Source: UBA7488 sp964414185 (lineage in GTDB: Bacteria > Pseudomonadota > Alphaproteobacteria > CAAHEQ01 > UBA3637). Taken from it: DNA of 64,000 bases. The notes below the pieces were generated by a model. It saw only the letters and a program-made list of their open reading frames with translations, did not search any database and was not told the origin of the DNA. A program made the translations under genes and the position numbers. The stretch covers positions 1-64,000 of the forward strand of contig CAYPVK010000002.1 in the NCBI GenBank assembly GCA_964414185.1, in the 5' to 3' direction. Shown piece after piece: positions 59,890-64,000 of the stretch; the stretch's first letter is position 1; the number at the start of each line of letters is the position of its first letter.

Positions 59890-60726
59890 CTATAAATCAA
59901 TGTCTTGTGTATTTTCCGATAAAACATAATCGGCATTTAATTGATTTTTAAACCACGTAATTTGGCGTTTGGCATAATTGCGCGTTGCTTGGGTTGACGC
60001 CTCAATCATTTTTTCATACGTCATTTGTCCGTTTAAAAAGGCGGTTATTTGGGCATACCCGATGGCTTTTGTTACGCCGCCGGTCGGGTTTTTCCGATTA
60101 AGTGCCGCAACTTGTTCGACGGCGCCTTGTTCCAACATCTTCAAAAAACGGGCATTGCACCGTTCATATAAAACATTGCGGGGCGGATTAAGCCATATTT
60201 TGACAAAATCGGCTTGAATATACCTTTTGCGCGGCCGGCGTTGAAACCAGGCAAGCGGCTTGCCCGTTGTTAATTGTACCTCTAACGCGCGCCTCAGTCG
60301 TTGCGGGTCGACGGCGGCACAATCTAAAACTTGCGCTTTAACATCGTCCAATTCCATTTGCCGAACAGATTCCCGAATATCGGATGGCACGTCGGGAATT
60401 TCATTGATACCGTTGACAAGAGCGTCAATATACATGCCGGTACCGCCGACAACAACGGGATTGGGCTCGTTTTTAAGGATTGGTGCCGCTCGTTCCAGCC
60501 AATTTAAAACGGTTGAATTTTCATGGCAATTCAAATACCCGTATAAATAATGGGGAATATTTTCCGTATCGTGCCGTGTCGGACGCGCGGTCAACAACGG
60601 AATATCTTTGTATACTTGTACGGAATCGGCGTTGACGACACAACCGCCGCGTTTTTGCGCCAAGGAAAGTGCCAAATCCGATTTTCCGCTGGCCGTTGCG
60701 CCGGCAATCACAATCATTTTTTTCAT
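59890..60726 (-). CDS. miaA: tRNA dimethylallyltransferase
   Basis: MiaA adds the isopentenyl group to A37 of tRNAs reading UNN codons. The 278-residue protein has the P-loop VIAGATASGKSDLALSLA, VVNADSVQVYKDIPLLTARP with the catalytic Asp, PHYLYGY and VVGGTGMYIDALVNG, a DPQRLRRALEVQLTTGK stretch and the C-terminal ATRNYAKRQITWFKNQL. It is somewhat shorter than E. coli MiaA (316) but has all motifs. Confidence 0.96.
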   Translation of the reverse strand: MKKMIVIAGATASGKSDLALSLAQKRGGCVVNADSVQVYKDIPLLTARPTRHDTENIPHYLYGYLNCHENSTVLNWLERAAPILKNEPNPVVVGGTGMYIDALVNGINEIPDVPSDIRESVRQMELDDVKAQVLDCAAVDPQRLRRALEVQLTTGKPLAWFQRRPRKRYIQADFVKIWLNPPRNVLYERCNARFLKMLEQGAVEQVAALNRKNPTGGVTKAIGYAQITAFLNGQMTYEKMIEASTQATRNYAKRQITWFKNQLNADYVLSENTQDIDL

Positions 60727-60855
60727 TTATGCCTTTCTTAAGTGTTTAAAAAAGCATACCCGAATATCAGCGCCCTTTCAAGTTTAAAAATATTGTTTTG
60801 TTTTTTTTAAAAAAAACGTTATACTGCAACTTAATAATTCAGAAAGGGTATTTAA

Positions 60856-61359
60856 ATGATGATAAAATGGATTGCCGCTTTTTCGCTTTTATTTGTAACG
60901 GCTTGCGGGTTTACGCCGTTGTATGCAACGTCCGATGACCGGCCTGTAACGGATAAAACGGCCGAAATCAATATTGTGCCGATTGACAACTACATGGGAT
61001 ATTTGTTGCAAACGGATTTAAGAAATCAATTAAACCCCGAACAAATCAAAGCGCCGCAAAATTATGATTTGATTGTGACGCTTCCCGAACCGCTTATCAG
61101 CGACCAAAATATTCAAGAAGACTTTTTTTCCAGCCGCGAACGCATAATCCAAAAGGCTGATTATAAATTGGTTGACCGCAAAACTCAAAAAGTGTTGATT
61201 AATACGACTACCAGCGCGACGGGGTCATATAATATCACATTGGAACCGTATGCAACTTATACGTCAAAAGAACGCGTTCGGGAAAATTTAATTAAAATTT
61301 TGGCGCAAACCATATCGACGCACGTCATTTCTTATGTTCGTAAAGAGGTTCAACAGTGA
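60856..61359 (+). CDS. lptE: LPS-assembly lipoprotein LptE
   Basis: LptE plugs the LptD barrel that delivers LPS to the cell surface. The 167-residue protein has a lipoprotein signal (WIAAFSLLFVTAC, lipobox VTAC), then CGFTPLYAT, the family hallmark just after the lipidated Cys. Further on, SSRERIIQKADYKLVDRKT and VRENLIKILAQTISTHV match the LptE core. It overlaps holA by 4 bases, the usual alphaproteobacterial pairing. Confidence 0.9.
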   Translation: MMIKWIAAFSLLFVTACGFTPLYATSDDRPVTDKTAEINIVPIDNYMGYLLQTDLRNQLNPEQIKAPQNYDLIVTLPEPLISDQNIQEDFFSSRERIIQKADYKLVDRKTQKVLINTTTSATGSYNITLEPYATYTSKERVRENLIKILAQTISTHVISYVRKEVQQ

Positions 61360-62384
61360 AGGCAAAGCCTTATCAAATCAATGCGCTTAAAAAAGACATA
61401 AGTACCTCGTTTTTGGGGGCTTTGGTGTACGGTACCGATTTCGGTGTTGTGGAAGATACCGCGCAAACGATTGCCAAAATGATTACGCCGGATTTAAAAG
61501 ACGAATTTGCCGTTGTCAAATTAACGCCGGCCAAAATCAAAGAAAACCGCCTGGTGGTAATTGACGAAGCAAATATGCCGTCCCTTATGGGCGGGCGGCG
61601 ATTGGTTTGGGTTAAAGAAGCCGATGCCGCCTGTAGCGAAATTATTGAACAAGCGGCCGATTTAATCAAAACGGATGCTTTTATTTTAATCACGGCCGAT
61701 AATCTTCCGAAAAACAATGCTTTAAGGGTTGTGGGTGATAATCATCCCAAATTTTTAAGCATCGCCTGTTATGCCGACGAAGAAAAAGACATCATCAATA
61801 CCATTCAAATTTTCTTGCGTGAAAACGGCTATATAGCATCGAATAACGCTTTGGTTTTATTAAAAGAACGCTTAACAGAAAATCGTTTGGCAACCAAACG
61901 CGAACTTGAAAAGCTGATAACGTACATGGGGGATATAAAACAAATCGAAGCCGACGATGTTTTGGCTGTTTCGACCATGTCATTGTCATCATCGTTTGAC
62001 GATTTGTGCTTGGCCGTCGCATCGGGAAACCAAAAAGCGGCTCAGGAAAATTACGACTTATTGTTAAGTACCGGCGAAACGCCTGTTTCAATCGTTCGCA
62101 TTTTAATGGGATATTTTAACCGGTTGTTAACGGGCGTAACGGCCGTCGGCAAAGGCGAATCCCCCGATTTGGCGGTCAAAAAAGTGTTGCGCGCGGCTCA
62201 ATTTAAAATGGAACCGGCCGTCAAAAACCAATTGCGCATATGGAAAAAAGATTGGATTGTCAAAGCGTTGTTTTTATTATCGGATACCGAAAGACAAACA
62301 AAAACGTCCGCTATGCCGCCCGAACTTATATTGGCACGGACATTGGTCTTGTTGACATCCGTCCCTTCCAAAGCACGCCGATAA
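61356..62384 (+). CDS. holA: DNA polymerase III subunit delta
   Basis: HolA opens the sliding clamp in the clamp-loader complex. The 342-residue protein has the weak but typical features: LGALVYGTDFGVVEDTAQTI in place of a P-loop, EANMPSLMGGRRLVWVKEAD, TKRELEKLITYMGD and FDDLCLAVASGNQKAAQENY, and a helical C-terminal collar. Start ATG overlaps the lptE stop. Confidence 0.9.
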   Translation: MKAKPYQINALKKDISTSFLGALVYGTDFGVVEDTAQTIAKMITPDLKDEFAVVKLTPAKIKENRLVVIDEANMPSLMGGRRLVWVKEADAACSEIIEQAADLIKTDAFILITADNLPKNNALRVVGDNHPKFLSIACYADEEKDIINTIQIFLRENGYIASNNALVLLKERLTENRLATKRELEKLITYMGDIKQIEADDVLAVSTMSLSSSFDDLCLAVASGNQKAAQENYDLLLSTGETPVSIVRILMGYFNRLLTGVTAVGKGESPDLAVKKVLRAAQFKMEPAVKNQLRIWKKDWIVKALFLLSDTERQTKTSAMPPELILARTLVLLTSVPSKARR

Positions 62385-62784
62385 AACGAATTTTTAAACG
62401 TTTTGCTTTGATTTTTTTGTTGTAACAGTTAATGGTTGACCCGTAGTTAGTGACTGCTCTTTTTTGCCTCAATAAATTTACGGTTTGTTGTTTGCAATTT
62501 TAACCGAAATTTGTTCGGGCAATCGGCGCGGTTACCCAAATAAGCCGCTATTGTTTGCCTTTTTTTGCCGTAATGGAGCGCAAAAAGTGTTACGGATGCC
62601 GTTCGTGCGGCATAAGTTTCGAAAAACCCGTTTTAAAACTTTTTATACAACTTTAAAACGAATTTTGATGCTTTTTTTTAAGCCGTTATTTGGTTAAAAT
62701 AACTTGCCCGATACATATAAATCGATAAAATAATTAATAAAGACAATGGGTTAATTTAATTATTATAATCATCATTTAAAATTC
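62385..62784. other. Intergenic stretch between holA and the C4-like element
   Basis: About 400 bases contain no convincing gene; a 70-codon frame at 62485-62697 starts from a non-standard codon and lacks a ribosome site. The region becomes very AT-rich toward the promoter at 62785. The left end of a mobile element may lie here, but I see no direct repeat or integrase. Confidence 0.35.
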
Positions 62785-62813
62785 TTGACTTTGTTTTAAA
62801 GATTTCGTATACT
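62785..62813 (+). promoter_or_regulatory. Strong promoter of the C4-like RNA
   Basis: TTGACT at 62785-62790, 17 bases, then TATACT at 62808-62813. It matches ten of twelve consensus positions. Transcription should start near 62820. Confidence 0.75.
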
Positions 62814-62819
62814 ACTTTT

Positions 62820-62995
62820 GCGTGTACATTGCTGCACGTCGGGTTTGAACACCCATACTGATAACAGGACTGCCTGGATATGTCGGTCCTAAAAATTCTC
62901 ATATCCGCCCACGGGCGGATGACTGTGAATACGCCTTGCGGGGGAATAAGCAGTGCCGAAATTGTTATCAGTCGGTGTTCAACATCCGCTCACCT
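62820..62995 (+). ncRNA. Candidate C4-type antisense immunity RNA
   Basis: The transcript would fold with a two-part closing stem: TTGAACACC (62845-62853) with GGTGTTCAA (62974-62982) and ACTGATAAC (62857-62865) with GTTATCAGT (62964-62972). Inside are AGGAC/GTCCT (62866-62870, 62886-62890) and ATCCGCCC/GGGCGGAT (62903-62910, 62913-62920), giving a branched shape. CATCCGC at 62983-62989 is complementary to GCGGATG at 62915-62921 and at 63068-63074, both of which contain an ATG. This layout resembles the C4 RNA of phages P1/P7 and the related P4 CI RNA, which block translation of a downstream leader ORF. The family assignment is from memory and unverified. Confidence 0.5.
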
Positions 62996-63020
62996 ATTTA
63001 TTTCGGGTGGGCTTTTTTGA
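62919..63020 (+). CDS. Short leader ORF overlapping the C4-like RNA
   Basis: A 33-residue frame starting MTVNTPCGGISSAEIV and ending at 63018-63020. Its ATG is part of the GGGCGGAT hairpin arm and GCGGATG segment, so it would be hidden in the folded RNA. No separate ribosome site is seen. Similar short frames (VNTPCGG-like) occur at phage immunity loci that carry C4 or Ash-type genes, from memory. Confidence 0.3.
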   Translation: MTVNTPCGGISSAEIVISRCSTSAHLFISGGLF

Positions 63021-63317
63021 AACCGTAAAGTAACAAGGGGAGTGTTTGTAAACGGTTTACTTTCGGGGCGGATGTCTGTGAATAAAGGTTTTGACTTCAA
63101 TCAACAGATATAATTTGCCAATCAATTGATTGTGAATGTCCGCTCGCCTTTTTTGAAGGCCGGCTTAAAGTCGAAAACAAGTATTGCCTTTCGAAAAGTT
63201 TAAGTTTGTGAACGGGCTGTTACAAATAAACCGACGGGTTAGCCGGTATCCCTTTTTTGCTTCAATCGGGATTCAAAATCCGTTCGCCGATTAAAATAAA
63301 AGCGTGGGGTTTTTAGG
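63021..63317. repeat. Diverged repeats of GCGGAT ... ATCCGCTCGCC units
   Basis: Units resembling the C4-like region recur: GGGGCGGATGTCTGTGAATA at 63065-63084 with TGTCCGCTCGCCTTTTTT near 63137-63154, and ATCCGTTCGCCG near 63278-63290. Each has a paired start and end, as if the element was built by duplication. Confidence 0.45.
63072..63113 (+). CDS. Second mini-ORF with a GCGGATG-embedded start
   Basis: A 13-residue frame (MSVNKGFDFNQQI) whose ATG lies in GGGGCGGATG. Its start context copies that of the first leader ORF, including the CTGTGAATA that follows in both. It may be the antisense target rather than a useful protein. Confidence 0.25.
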   Translation: MSVNKGFDFNQQI

Positions 63318-63473
63318 ATGCGTCTGAACCACATACAACGTTTTGAACGTGTTCGGTGGTTGGTGCGGATAACCGCGACACGGCAAATATGGGCTTATGA
63401 AAAAATAAGCTTGCTGTGTAAAAAGGTTTTCGGCTTGGGCCGAGCCTTTTTTGGCGAAGGGATTTTCCGATGA
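63318..63473 (+). CDS. Possible 51-residue basic ORF (Ash-like position)
   Basis: Starts MRLNHIQRFERVRWLVRITA with TTTTAGG just before the ATG and stops at 63471-63473. It is Arg/Lys-rich and hydrophobic in patches. Three different frames overlap the next 100 bases, including one that runs into the 63582 gene without a stop. Position and character recall the Ash-type ORFs of P4-like immunity regions, but I cannot confirm homology. Confidence 0.25.
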   Translation: MRLNHIQRFERVRWLVRITATRQIWAYEKISLLCKKVFGLGRAFFGEGIFR

Positions 63474-63581
63474 GAAAATTTTTTCGGCGGCGGTACCGAT
63501 GCACGGCAATCGGCGTCCGATGTTTGCTTTCTTGGTTCGGAAAGCGATTTATCAACTTTTTTCATAGAGGGAGACCTAAAA

Positions 63582-63839
63582 ATGACGCAAGAAAATCTGA
63601 AATTAAAAAATGTTCAAAATGAAAAGCAAACGGCAACTTTAAAAGCTGTTTGCAACAAGGCATGCAAAAATGCTTTGAAAACGGCCGAGAAAAGCAAAAA
63701 GTGCATTCAAAACAAAAAGCAAATGCCTTTGGAAGTGTGGGATAATTTGGATGTGATACCGTCCAGAGCCGTATATCCGGACAATTTGCCTGCAGACAAT
63801 GTGGATGCTGCCCTTTATTTGATAAATTTAAATAAATAA
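63582..63839 (+). CDS. Small basic protein, unknown
   Basis: An 85-residue protein with a good ribosome site (AGAGGGAGACC). The N-terminal half is Lys/Gln/Asn-rich (LKLKNVQNEKQTATLKAVCN, then KACKNALKTAEKSKKC) with regularly spaced Cys and Ala as in an amphipathic helix. The C-terminal part is acidic and ends NVDAALYLINLNK. The frame is open upstream without a stop for some distance, so a longer form is possible. It is the first well-formed gene after the C4-like leader and thus the likely regulated gene. Confidence 0.6.
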   Translation: MTQENLKLKNVQNEKQTATLKAVCNKACKNALKTAEKSKKCIQNKKQMPLEVWDNLDVIPSRAVYPDNLPADNVDAALYLINLNK

Positions 63840-63948
63840 AAGGAAACGGGCACGTTTAAAAGCGTGCCCTTTAAAGGGATTTTTCCGTTAAAATTATGAT
63901 TATTTTCAAAACAAAAAAATCAAATGCTCCAAAAAGCGGGAGAATTGA

Positions 63949-64000
63949 ATGCGAAAGAAATATGATGAAATCGATATGCGTTATCGGGAGTTGGTGAAAG
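63949..64000 (+). CDS. Partial ORF at the right edge
   Basis: Begins MRKKYDEIDMRYRELVK with GCGGGAG a few bases upstream and continues past the end of the window. It has the charged, helical look of a small regulator or structural protein. Too little is visible to assign a family. It follows the 85-residue gene by 109 bases on the same strand and probably belongs to the same element. Confidence 0.45.
   Translation, partial: MRKKYDEIDMRYRELVK

Noticed and set aside
62485..62697. 70-codon ORF after holA
   Set aside because: Non-standard start, no ribosome site, and no protein-like features; the C-terminus is AT-driven.
63291..63555. Minus-strand ORFs opposite the C4-like region
   Set aside because: They are shadows of the plus-strand repeats and have no ribosome sites.

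Overview
The window looks like a chromosomal segment from a low-to-moderate-GC alphaproteobacterium, probably of a host-associated, partly reduced lineage. The taxonomic markers are lineage proteins: CtrA, the GapR/DUF2312 nucleoid protein, TrcR/DUF1013, DUF4167, DUF6468, a CarD-type regulator, and an RNase E with a long acidic insertion in its S1 domain. Two perfect TTAA-N7-TTAA CtrA boxes support this. The RSMVEM-type prepilin signal and the mix of intact core genes with several decayed ones resemble gut alphaproteobacterial genomes, but the lineage assignment is inference.

Layout. 0-8.5 kb: lpxC, a divergent M23 endopeptidase, a possible structured RNA, TrcR, GapR, a secreted Val/Gln-repeat protein, DUF4167, DUF6468 followed by a 33-residue MotE-like stump, a prepilin-like gene and ctrA. 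8.5-21.2 kb: mutS, a divergent PhoR-type kinase, a membrane protein plus a repeat protein that contains an assembly gap, and gyrB, recF, dnaN. 21.5-37.7 kb: a Lon-related protease, ASCH protein, cutA, a DMT-type transporter, a broken L,D-transpeptidase, a small lipoprotein, tRNA-Glu, rne, an amiC-type amidase, rdgB, rph, grpE, tRNA-Thr with a degenerate partial copy, tag and a CarD regulator. 37.8-53 kb: a possible small RNA, tRNA-Ile2 and tRNA-Ser, an outer-membrane beta-barrel, fba, DUF2157/GDYXXLXY genes, tkt, rsmD, a pseudouridine synthase, tadA, xseA, an M23 protein, greA, trxB, an NlpE-like protein and cysS.

53-57 kb has the features of a replication origin and segregation locus: an AT-rich gap with a perfect DnaA box (TTATCCACA) and further near matches, then dnaQ, a perfect parS site built into the first codons of rsmG, and overlapping parA-parB. 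Next come a decayed gene, a MazEF-type toxin-antitoxin pair, a coiled-coil membrane protein, miaA, lptE and holA.

From about 62.8 kb to the right edge the character changes. A strong promoter (TTGACT, 17 bp, TATACT) drives a branched RNA with GCGGATG/CATCCGC complementarity and a series of very short ORFs whose start codons lie inside the complementary segments. This resembles the C4 antisense immunity RNAs of P1/P7-type phages and the related P4 system, so the window may end in the immunity end of a prophage or satellite. It is the most unusual system here.

The 100-N run at 13662-13761 is an assembly gap inside a 54-bp tandem repeat; the frame break across it is an artefact.
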